From NCBI GenBank assembly GCA_003449195.1, contig DMID01000232.1:1-9120 (forward strand): 9,120 bases of DNA, read 5' to 3'. This DNA is from Lysobacteraceae bacterium. GTDB taxonomy: Bacteria > Pseudomonadota > Gammaproteobacteria > Xanthomonadales > Xanthomonadaceae. Positions 1 to 7,400 of this stretch are shown piece after piece; position 1 is the first letter of the stretch; each line of letters starts with the position of its first letter. A model generated the notes under the pieces. That model was not told the origin of the DNA. It saw nothing but the letters and a program-made list of their open reading frames with translations, and ran no database searches. Position numbers and translations under genes: made by a program.

Positions 1-185
1 TGTCGCAAGGCCGCGAACTGGCCGCCGCCGCGCCGCGCGCACGCTATCTGGAACTGGCCGGCGAAGACCACCTGAGCCTGCCGCTGCGGCTGGACCGCCT
101 CGGCGGCACCGTCACCGCGTGGTTCGACCACACGCAGGCCAGCGGCACGGCGACCTGTCCGATGCCGGAGCCGCCGCGCGCCTGA
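1..185 (+). CDS. Probable alpha/beta-hydrolase, C-terminal end only
   Basis: This is the 3' end of a gene that starts outside the window. Reading codons from base 3 gives about 60 residues ending at TGA 183-185. The segment RYLELAGEDHLSLPLRL looks like the last beta-strand and catalytic-histidine loop of an alpha/beta-hydrolase or serine-aminopeptidase-like protein, with a G-x-D-H motif in which the His would complete the Ser-Asp-His triad, followed by a helix ending in WFD. The last 15 or so residues are low-complexity (Pro, Ala, Thr) and probably a disordered tail. Nearly all third codon positions are G or C, matching dapA and rarD at the other end and supporting a native chromosomal gene. 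The nucleophile and the rest of the fold lie to the left, so the exact enzyme and even the fold are tentative. Confidence 0.6.
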   Translation, partial: SQGRELAAAAPRARYLELAGEDHLSLPLRLDRLGGTVTAWFDHTQASGTATCPMPEPPRA

Positions 186-209
186 GGCACATCCTGTCCG
201 CAGCAAGCA

Positions 210-229
210 GCAAGCACGTTGCCGCTTGC
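210..229 (+). terminator. Candidate hairpin after the hydrolase gene
   Basis: GCAAGC (210-215) and GCTTGC (224-229) are perfectly complementary around an 8-base loop, 24 bases after the hydrolase stop codon. The position suits a terminator, but no T-run follows, so it is not a canonical intrinsic terminator. In DNA this GC-rich a six-base stem can arise by chance. Confidence 0.22.
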
Positions 230-432
230 GAAGCTGCACCCTCTGCCCGGAGCGGTGCCTCATATGGGCTGACCCGGCCGGCTTTCACGGCCCTCTCCGG
301 GCCACGGCTCATGTCGATGCATGCCACACCGCCATCGACGGTGGCCGGCGCTGTCGCGCGCTGCCGAGCCCCCCATGGCACGCCATCCATTGCGCCCCGC
401 CGGCCAGCGTTGGCCATCACGCAGCCGGAGCG

Positions 433-467
433 TTGCCTTGCCGCCTGCATGAAGGCCGACAAGGCAA
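433..467. repeat. Imperfect hairpin-forming inverted repeat
   Basis: TTGCCTTG (433-440) pairs perfectly with CAAGGCAA (460-467). Inside it GCCT (443-446) pairs with AGGC (453-456) around the hexaloop GCATGA, leaving a small internal bulge (CC opposite CGA). This is the strongest potential secondary structure seen in the intergenic stretch. It has no T-tract on either strand, so it could be a REP-like element, a protein-binding site or a structured RNA segment. I cannot tell which. Confidence 0.4.
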
Positions 468-476
468 GGATCACCG

Positions 477-493
477 CGCATGCCGGACATGCG
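477..493. repeat. Short perfect inverted repeat
   Basis: CGCATG (477-482) and CATGCG (488-493) are perfect inverted copies around a 5-base centre, CCGGA. It lies ten bases after the 433-467 hairpin. The size would suit a dimeric regulator's operator, but it is about 320 bases upstream of hsdM, and no regulator gene is in the window. Confidence 0.25.
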
Positions 494-654
494 GATGTGC
501 CGCCGAACCGGGCAGCCACTGGCTTGGGCAAGAAGGCGACAAAGGAAGGCCTGTCGCAGCCCGGTGGACGAAAAGATCTGCACCGCCCAAGGCGGCCGCG
601 CACGTCGCAATGCAGGCGAAGTGCATCTCCAATCCGTGCGGAACGTCTGCCCGT

Positions 655-682
655 TTCACCCGCATGCACTGTGCCGGATACT
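655..682 (+). promoter_or_regulatory. Weak candidate promoter for the hsd operon
   Basis: TTCACC (655-660; 4 of 6 matches to TTGACA) and GATACT (677-682; 4 of 6 matches to TATAAT) are separated by 16 bases. This is the best sigma-70-like pair noticed upstream of hsdM and would give a leader of roughly 125 bases. It was chosen by eye, both elements are imperfect, and other starts are possible. Confidence 0.2.
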
Positions 683-814
683 GTGTGCCCCCATCTTGGC
701 GGGACAACGGCAACACACGTCCATCAGGGCAGACCGCCGCTCGGCACCCGCCAGCACCGTCCCCGGCAATCGCCCGCCACCGTGATCCCGCCCCATTGCA
801 ACAGAAACCACCGC

Positions 815-2374
815 ATGACCAGCACCCAACAACGCGCCGAACTGCAACGCCGAATCTGGCAAATCGCCAACGATGTCCGCGGTGCCGTCGATGGTTGGGA
901 CTTCAAGCAATACGTGCTGGGCACGCTGTTCTATCGCTTCATCAGCGAGAACTTCATCGACTACATCACCGGCGGCGACGAAAGCGTGGACTACGCCGCC
1001 ATGAATGACGGTGACGAGACCATCGCGGCCGCCAAAGACGACGCCATCAAGACCAAGGGCTACTTCATCTACCCCAGCCAGCTCTTCGTCAACGTGGCGG
1101 CCAACGCCAACACTAACGAGCGCCTGAACACGGATCTGGCCCATATCTTCAAGGCCATTGAAGCATCCGCCAGTGGCTACCCCTCCGAGCAGGACATCAA
1201 GGGCCTGTTCGCCGATTTCGACACCACCAGCAACCGCCTGGGCAACACCGTCAGGGACAAGAACGCCCGCCTGGCCGCCGTGCTCAAGGGCGTGGCGGAC
1301 CTGGACTTCGGCGGCTTCGATACCAGCCGCATCGACCTGTTCGGCGATGCCTACGAATTCCTCATCTCCAACTACGCCACCAATGCCGGCAAATCAGGTG
1401 GCGAGTTCTTCACGCCGCAGCAGGTATCCAAGCTGATTGCCCAACTGGCCATGCACGGCCAGACCAGCATCAACAAGATCTACGACCCGGCCTGCGGCTC
1501 GGGCTCGCTGCTGCTGCAGGCCAAAAAACAATTCGACGAGCACCTGATCGAAGACGGCTTCTTCGGGCAAGAAATCAACCACACCACCTACAACCTGGCG
1601 CGGATGAACATGTTCTTGCACAACGTCAACTACGACAAATTCGACATCCAGCTGGGCAACACCCTGGAGGAGCCGCACTTTGCCGACGACCGGCCTTTCG
1701 ACGCCATCGTCTCCAACCCGCCCTATTCGGTGAAGTGGATCGGCAGCGACGACCCCACGCTGATCAACGACGAACGCTTTGCCCCGGCAGGCGTGCTGGC
1801 CCCCAAGTCCAAGGCCGACTTTGCCTTTGTGCTGCACGCGCTCAACTACCTCTCGGCCAAGGGGCGGGCGGCCATCGTGTGCTTCCCGGGCATCTTTTAC
1901 CGGGGTGGGGCCGAGCAGAAGATTCGCCGGTACCTGGTGGACAACAACTACGTGGAGAGCGTGATTTCGCTGGCGCCCAACCTCTTCTTTGGCACCACCA
2001 TTGCCGTGAACATCCTGGTGCTGTCCAAGCACAAGAAAGACACCGCCACACAGTTCATCGACGCCAGCGGCCTGTTCAAGAAGGGCACCAACAACAACCT
2101 GCTGCTGGATGAGCATATCGAACAAATCATGGCCGTGTTCGACAGCAAGGCCAACGTCGATCACTTTGCCAGGTCCGTGCCGTTCGAGCAGGTGGCGGCC
2201 AACGACTACAACCTGTCGGTCAGCAGCTATGTCGAAGCCAAAGACAACCGCGAAGTGGTGGACATTGCCCAGCTCAATGCCGAGCTGAAAATCACCGTCG
2301 CCAGAATCGAGCAGCTGCGCAAGGATATTGATGCCATCGTCGCGGAGATTGAAGGTGGGGAGTCGGAGGCATGA
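815..2374 (+). CDS. hsdM: Type I restriction-modification DNA methyltransferase subunit (type IC)
   Basis: HsdM is the modification subunit: two copies join one HsdS to make an adenine-N6 methyltransferase that uses S-adenosylmethionine. The 519-residue product matches the usual length (about 520 in EcoR124I). The N-terminal helical HsdM domain covers roughly residues 9-145, then the methyltransferase domain. The SAM-binding motif DPACGSGS is at residues 224-231 and the catalytic NPPY at 301-304. A C-terminal charged helix (about 487-513) would contact HsdS. The sequence is strongly reminiscent of EcoR124I HsdM throughout, placing it in the IC family. The start at 815 is chosen because MTSTQQRAEL begins as family members do; the same frame is open further upstream but that part is not HsdM-like. 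No good Shine-Dalgarno precedes this ATG, so initiation may be weak. The stop overlaps the hsdS start (ATGA), implying translational coupling. No lesion is visible. Confidence 0.96.
   Translation: MTSTQQRAELQRRIWQIANDVRGAVDGWDFKQYVLGTLFYRFISENFIDYITGGDESVDYAAMNDGDETIAAAKDDAIKTKGYFIYPSQLFVNVAANANTNERLNTDLAHIFKAIEASASGYPSEQDIKGLFADFDTTSNRLGNTVRDKNARLAAVLKGVADLDFGGFDTSRIDLFGDAYEFLISNYATNAGKSGGEFFTPQQVSKLIAQLAMHGQTSINKIYDPACGSGSLLLQAKKQFDEHLIEDGFFGQEINHTTYNLARMNMFLHNVNYDKFDIQLGNTLEEPHFADDRPFDAIVSNPPYSVKWIGSDDPTLINDERFAPAGVLAPKSKADFAFVLHALNYLSAKGRAAIVCFPGIFYRGGAEQKIRRYLVDNNYVESVISLAPNLFFGTTIAVNILVLSKHKKDTATQFIDASGLFKKGTNNNLLLDEHIEQIMAVFDSKANVDHFARSVPFEQVAANDYNLSVSSYVEAKDNREVVDIAQLNAELKITVARIEQLRKDIDAIVAEIEGGESEA
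2357..2362 (+). promoter_or_regulatory. Shine-Dalgarno of hsdS inside hsdM
   Basis: GGGGAG lies 8 bases before the hsdS ATG (2371), within the last codons of hsdM. Together with the ATGA overlap it fixes the hsdS start and indicates coupled translation of the two methyltransferase subunits. Confidence 0.6.
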
Positions 2375-3597
2375 GCGGTGTGGATTTTTTGGACAAACTG
2401 CTGGATGGCGTGGCGGTGGAGTGGAAGCCACTCGAAGAAGTGCTTGCCCGAACCAAAGGCACAAAGATCACTGCGGGTCAGATGAGGGAGCTCCATAAAG
2501 AGGGCGCTCCAGTCAAGGTATTTGCCGGCGGAAAGACGATAGCATTTGTAGACTTCGGGGATATTCCAGAAAAGGACGTAAACCGAGAGCCTTCAGTCAT
2601 TGTCAAGTCGCGCGGCGTAATCGAATTCGAATATTACGACAAGCCGTTCTCACACAAAAATGAGTTGTGGTCTTACAACGCTAGCGGGAAAGCGATAAAT
2701 ATTAAGTATGTTTATTACTTGCTCAAGCTAAACGAACCGCACTTCCAAGGTATCGGTAGCAAAATGCAAATGCCGCAGATTGCAACGCCGGATACTGATA
2801 AGTTCGAAATCCCCATTCCCTGCCCAGGCAACCCAAAAAAATCACTTGAAATCCAGGCCGAAATCGTCCGCATTCTGGACGCTTTCACCGAGCTTACCGC
2901 CGAGCTTACCGCCGAGCTTACCGCCCGCAAAAAACAATACAACTACTATCGCGACAAGTTGTTGAGTTTTGAGGAAGGTGAGGTGGAGTGGAAGACGCTG
3001 GGGGACATTGGCGACGTAAAGATGTGCAAGCGCATCCTCAAGAACGAAACCAAACCCGAAGGAGATGTGCCATTTTATAAAATTGGCACGTTTGGAAAAA
3101 AGGCAGACGCCTATATCTCAAGAGATATTTTCGAAGACTACAAAAGAAGATACTCATTCCCCAAGAAAGGTGATGTTCTGATTTCCGCTTCAGGCACTAT
3201 CGGACGTACCGTCATTTACGATGGAGAGCCCGCTTATTTTCAGGATAGCAATATTGTGTGGCTTGAAAATGATGAGAGTGTCGTGACCAACAAGTACCTG
3301 TGGCACTTTTATAAAATTGCAAAGTGGGCCGTTTCTGAAGGCGGAACTATAGACAGACTTTACAATGACAACATCAAGAAGACGAAGATTATCGTCCCAT
3401 ACCCGAGCGACCCAAAGAAATCGCTTGCAGAGCAAGCCCGCGTCGTCGCCATCCTCGACAAATTCGACGCCCTGACCAACTCCATCACCGAAGGCTTGCC
3501 GCGCGAAATCGAATTGCGCCAGAAGCAATACGCGTATTACCGAGATCTGCTGCTGAACTTCCCCAAACCAGAAACCGCTTCGGCCGCCAGTGCGTAA
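2371..3597 (+). CDS. hsdS: Type I restriction-modification specificity subunit (type IC)
   Basis: HsdS chooses the bipartite DNA target for both methylation and restriction. The 408-residue protein has the expected pseudo-symmetric layout: a short N-terminal conserved piece (VEWKPLEEV), target-recognition domain 1 (about residues 16-150), a central conserved helical spacer (about 151-212), a second copy of the motif (VEWKTLGDIG), recognition domain 2 (about 213-345), and a C-terminal conserved helix (about 346-397). The two helical regions are visibly related: KKSLEIQAEIVRILDAF versus KKSLAEQARVVAILDKF, and QYNYYRDKLLSF versus QYAYYRDLLLNF. The central spacer holds a triple ELTA repeat (174-185). 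The conserved parts resemble EcoR124I HsdS, but both recognition domains appear to differ from it, so the target sequence is unknown. The recognition domains are markedly AT-richer than the conserved parts, suggesting they were exchanged by recombination. The gene overlaps hsdM by 4 bases and ends 12 bases before rhuM. Confidence 0.95.
   Translation: MSGVDFLDKLLDGVAVEWKPLEEVLARTKGTKITAGQMRELHKEGAPVKVFAGGKTIAFVDFGDIPEKDVNREPSVIVKSRGVIEFEYYDKPFSHKNELWSYNASGKAINIKYVYYLLKLNEPHFQGIGSKMQMPQIATPDTDKFEIPIPCPGNPKKSLEIQAEIVRILDAFTELTAELTAELTARKKQYNYYRDKLLSFEEGEVEWKTLGDIGDVKMCKRILKNETKPEGDVPFYKIGTFGKKADAYISRDIFEDYKRRYSFPKKGDVLISASGTIGRTVIYDGEPAYFQDSNIVWLENDESVVTNKYLWHFYKIAKWAVSEGGTIDRLYNDNIKKTKIIVPYPSDPKKSLAEQARVVAILDKFDALTNSITEGLPREIELRQKQYAYYRDLLLNFPKPETASAASA
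2890..2925 (+). repeat. Three tandem 12-base repeats in hsdS (ELTA x3)
   Basis: GAGCTTACCGCC occurs three times in perfect tandem (2890-2901, 2902-2913, 2914-2925), in frame, encoding ELTA at HsdS residues 174-185. Flanking residues give TELTAELTAELTA, that is two full TAEL units with partial units at the ends. In the EcoR124 enzymes the number of TAEL units at this place (two or three) sets the gap between the two half-sites (six or seven bases). Identical tandem units can gain or lose a copy by slippage or unequal recombination without breaking the frame. Confidence 0.93.
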
Positions 3598-4340
3598 AGG
3601 GATACGCCCATGCCAAAACAACCGCTCACCCTGCGCGACCAAACCACGGAATTCCTGCTCTACACCGCGCCAAATGGCGCGATCAAGGTGGAGGTTCTGC
3701 TTGCCGACGAGACCCTTTGGCTGACCCAGAAGCGCATGGCGGAGTTGTTCGGCGTGGGCGTGCCTGCCGTCTCCAAGCACCTGAAAAATATCTTTGAAAG
3801 CAATGAGTTAGACCCTGATTCAGTTATTTCCATTTTGGAAACAACTGCCGAAGACGGCAAGAAGTACCAGACCCAGTACTACAACCTCGATGCGGTGATC
3901 TCGGTGGGCTACCGCGTCAATTCGGCGCAGGCTACCCAGTTTCGTATCTGGGCCACCCAGCTGATCAAGGAGTACATCATCAAGGGCTTCGCCATGGATG
4001 ATGAGCGGCTGAAAAATGGCCGCTACTTTGGCAAGGACTATTTCCGCGAACTGCTGGAGCGGGTGCGCTCGATCCGTGCCAGCAAGCCCCTGATGGGCAT
4101 GACCACCTACAAGAACGCACCGGATGGCCGGGTCGTGAAATCCGATTCACTGGTGGCGAAAAATTACTTGAGCGAAGCTGAAATCCGGAAACTGGAGCGG
4201 ACCGTTTCCGCTTTTTTCGATTACATCGAGGGCATCATCGAGCGGCGCAACACCTTCACGATGGAGAGCTTTGCCGCAAGCGTGGACAAGTTTCTGTCCT
4301 TCAACGAATACCGGATTCTGGAAGGCTACGGCAAAGCTAC

Positions 4341-4352
4341 CTGCCTGCCTGC
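4341..4352 (+). repeat. (CTGC)3 tetranucleotide tract at the rhuM frameshift
   Basis: Three perfect CTGC units (with a preceding C at 4340) lie exactly where the rhuM reading frame changes. Removing one unit yields GKATCLQAEQKA in a single open frame through to 4468. The tract is therefore the likely place of a 4-base slippage gain. Three units are fewer than in typical phase-variable tracts. Confidence 0.8.
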
Positions 4353-4447
4353 AAGCAGAGCAGAAAGCCGTTGCCGAGTATGAGAAGTTCAACAAGCAGC
4401 AGCGCATCGAATCCGATTTCGATCGCACTGTGAAGAAGCTGCTGAAA

Positions 4448-4455
4448 AGGAAGGA
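4448..4455 (+). promoter_or_regulatory. Shine-Dalgarno of hsdR
   Basis: AGGAAGGA lies 9 bases before the hsdR ATG at 4465. It is a strong, purine-rich site, so hsdR can be initiated independently even if upstream ribosomes now stop at 4383 in the frameshifted rhuM. Confidence 0.6.
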
Positions 4456-4464
4456 CGCCAAAGA

Positions 4465-7400
4465 ATGAGCGACTACAAAACCATCGCCGAGTCCAGAAAT
4501 TTCATCGTGCTGGACAGGTACGAGCGGGAATGGAAGGTTGCCGAGAACTACCAGAGTGAAAGCGATCTGGAGCGCGAACTGATCCAGGATCTGGTCAATC
4601 AGGGCTACGAGTTTGCTTCGTTCATCAAGACGCCCGCCGACTTGCTGGCCAACGTGCGCGTGCAATTGCAGGCACTCAACGCCGTTCAGTTCGCCGAGGG
4701 AGAATGGTTGCGCTTTGTGGAAACCTGGCTGGACAAGCCCAGTGATGGCATCGTCGAGAAGACCCGCAAGATTCACGACGACTACATCCACGACTTTGTC
4801 TTTGACGACGGGCGCATCCAGAACATCTACCTGCTGGACAAGAAGAACATCGCCCGCAACAAGGTGCAGGTGATCAAGCAGTTCGAGCAGACGGGCAGCC
4901 ACGCCAACCGCTACGACGTGACGATTCTGGTCAATGGTCTGCCGCTGGTGCAGGTGGAATTGAAGAAGCGCGGCGTGGCTATCCGCGAAGCCTTCAACCA
5001 AGTGCACCGCTACAGCAAGGAGAGCTTCAACAGCGATCAATCCTTGTTCAAGTTCCTGCAGCTGTTCGTGATCTCCAACGGCACCGACAGCCGCTACTTC
5101 GCCAACACCACGCAGCGCAACAAGAACAGCTTCGACTTCACCATGAACTGGGCGAAGTCGGACAACACGCTGATCAAGGACCTGAAGGACTTCACGGCAA
5201 CGTTCTTCCAGAAACACACGTTGCTCAATGTGCTGCTGCATTACTCGGTGTTCGATGTCAGCAACACGCTGCTGGTGATGCGCCCGTACCAGATCGCCGC
5301 CACGGAACGCATTCTGTGGAAGATCAAGAGTAGCCACCACGCCAAGAGCTGGAGCAACACCGAAAGCGGTGGCTTCATCTGGCACACCACCGGTTCGGGC
5401 AAGACGCTGACCAGCTTCAAGGCGGCGCGCCTGGCCACCGAGCTGGACTTCATCGACAAGGTGTTCTTCGTGGTGGACCGCAAGGATCTGGACTACCAGA
5501 CCATGAAGGAGTACCAGCGCTTCTCGCCGGACAGCGTCAATGGCTCGGACAGCACGGCAGGCCTGAAGCGCAATCTGGAGAAGGATGACAACAAGATTGT
5601 CGTCACCACCATCCAGAAGCTCAACAACCTGATGAAGAGCGAGGCGGACTTGCCCATTTACGGCAAGCAGGTGGTGTTCATCTTCGACGAGTGCCATCGC
5701 AGCCAGTTTGGCGAAGCGCAGAAGAATCTGAAGAAGAAGTTCAAAAAGTTCTGCCAGTTCGGCTTCACCGGCACGCCCATCTTCCCGGAGAACGCCTTGG
5801 GTGCCGAGACCACGGCCAGCGTGTTCGGCCGCGAGCTGCACTCGTACGTGATCACCGATGCGATCCGCGACGAGAAGGTGTTGAAGTTCAAGGTGGACTA
5901 CAACGATGTTCGCCCGCAGTTCAAGGCCATCGAGACCGAGCAGGACGAGAAGAAGCTGAGTGCAGCCGAGAACAAGCAAGCCCTGTTGCACCCGGACCGC
6001 ATCCGCGAGATCACCCAGTACATCCTGAACAACTTCCGGCAGAAGACCCACCGCCTGCAAGCAGGCAACAAGGGCTTCAATGCCATGTTTGCGGTCAGCA
6101 GTGTGGATGCTGCCAAGCTGTACTACGAATGCTTCAGGGACCTGCAAAAGGCCAGCGACAAACCGCTGAAGGTGGCCACCATCTTCTCGTTCGCTGCCAA
6201 CGAGGAACAGGACGCGATCGGCGACATCCAGGACGAGAGCTTTGATGTGTCCGCCATGAACAGCAGTGCCAAGGAGTTCCTGGGCGCCGCCATCGCCGAT
6301 TACAACGCGCTGTTCAAGACCAACTTCAGCGTGGACAGCAACGGCTTCCAGAACTACTACCGCGACCTGGCCAAGCAGGTCAAAGCCAAGGAGATCGACC
6401 TGCTCATCGTGGTGGGCATGTTCCTGACCGGATTTGATGCGCCCACGCTCAACACGCTGTTTGTCGACAAGAACCTGCGCTTCCACGGGCTGATGCAGGC
6501 CTACTCGCGTACCAACCGCATCTTTGACGCCACCAAGACCTTCGGCAACATCGTCACCTTCCGCGACTTGGAGCAGGCGACCATCGACGCCATCACCCTG
6601 TTCGGCGACAAGAACACCAAGAACGTGGTGCTGGAGAAGAGCTACAAGGAGTACATGGAGGGCTTCACCGACGCGACCACGGGTGAGGCACGGCGAGGTT
6701 TCATGGATGTGGTGAAGGAACTCGAAGCACGCTTTCCGGACCCCGCCGCCATTGAGAAAGAAGCTGACAAGAAAGCCTTTGCCAAGCTGTTTGGCGAATA
6801 CCTGCGCGTGGAGAACGTGCTGCAGAACTACGACGAGTTCACCAGCCTGAAGGCGCTGCAAGGCGTCGACATGGCTGACGCTGCAGCGGTAGAGGCGTTC
6901 AAGGCCAAGCACTACCTGAGCGATGAAGCTCTGACCGAGTTGCAAGCCATCCCTCTGCCGTCGGAGCGCAAGGTTCAGGACTACCGGTCAACCTACAACG
7001 ATGTGCGCGACTGGCTGCGCCGTGAGAAGGCCGGGGCCGAGAAGGAGCAGTCGACCGTCGACTGGGATGACGTGGTTTTTGAGGTGGACCTGCTGAAATC
7101 GCAGGAGATCAACTTGGACTACATCCTGGAGCTGATCTTCGAGCACAACAAGAAGATCAGGAGCAAGTCGGAACTGGTGGAGGAAATGCGGCGCGTGATA
7201 CGTGCCAGCCTTGGCCAGCGCGCAAAAGAAAGCCTGGTGGTCGACTTCATCAATCAGACAGACCTGGACAAGATTGGCGACAAGGCCAGCGTGATGGATG
7301 CCTTCTACACCTTCGCACAGGCGGAGCAACAACGTGAAGCGCAGGCGTTGATCACCTCCGAGAGCCTCAACGCCGAGGCTGCCAAACGCTACATCACCAC

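Larger units (their letters stand above)
186..814. other. 629-base stretch with no convincing gene
   Basis: This region separates the hydrolase gene from hsdM. Frames on both strands stay open over parts of it because it is GC-rich, but their translations are rich in Arg, Pro, Ala, His and Cys and match no family I recognise. It contains several short inverted repeats (210-229, 327-343, 433-467, 477-493) and one weak sigma-70-like promoter candidate (655-682). No tRNA, insertion sequence, integrase fragment or CRISPR-like repeat is visible. It is probably the upstream region of the restriction operon plus the 3' region of the hydrolase gene, possibly with decayed coding sequence. Confidence 0.55.
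3610..4468 (+). pseudogene. rhuM: RhuM-family protein gene, apparently deleted internally and frameshifted
   Basis: The RhuM family (named after a Salmonella pathogenicity-island gene) is of uncertain function and often sits within type I restriction loci. The intact first part has the family signatures WLTQKRMAELFGVGVPAVSKHLKN (a helix-turn-helix-like segment, given here in pieces: WLTQKRMAELF then GVGVPAVSKHLKN), YYNLDAVISVGYRVNS and TQFRIWATQLIKEYIIKGF. Two lesions are inferred. At 4075-4086 the text runs from RAS (158) straight into KPLMGM, whereas relatives as I remember them have about 55-60 more residues there. At 4341-4352 a (CTGC)3 tract puts the rest out of frame: frame one stops at 4381-4383 after 257 residues, but dropping one CTGC gives LQAEQKAVAEYEKFNKQQ and a normal end at 4466-4468 (284 residues). 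AAAGGGA (3596-3602) is a plausible ribosome site. A shorter functional 257-residue product cannot be excluded. Confidence 0.75.

Noticed and set aside
112..785. Several 80-260 codon frames in the region between the hydrolase and hsdM
   Set aside because: All have Arg/Cys/Pro-rich composition typical of random GC-rich DNA, no ribosome sites I trust and no family resemblance.
119..814. Same-frame open extension upstream of hsdM (would give a 751-residue protein)
   Set aside because: The extra 232 residues overlap the hydrolase tail, are rich in Arg/Pro/Ala/His and look nothing like HsdM; family N-termini match a start at 815.
1394..2464. 356-codon open frame on the minus strand opposite hsdM
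   Set aside because: It is a shadow of hsdM; it is low-complexity (Val, Gly, His, Asp-rich) with no recognisable domain.
2881..2930. CRISPR-like or satellite array
   Set aside because: The tandem units are 12 bases, contiguous, in frame and at the known TAEL position of HsdS, so they are a coding repeat.
4147..6945. 932-codon open frame on the minus strand opposite rhuM and hsdR
   Set aside because: It is a shadow frame produced by GC-biased codon use in hsdR; the composition (Val, Leu, His, Gln-rich) fits no family and hsdR is unmistakable on the other strand.
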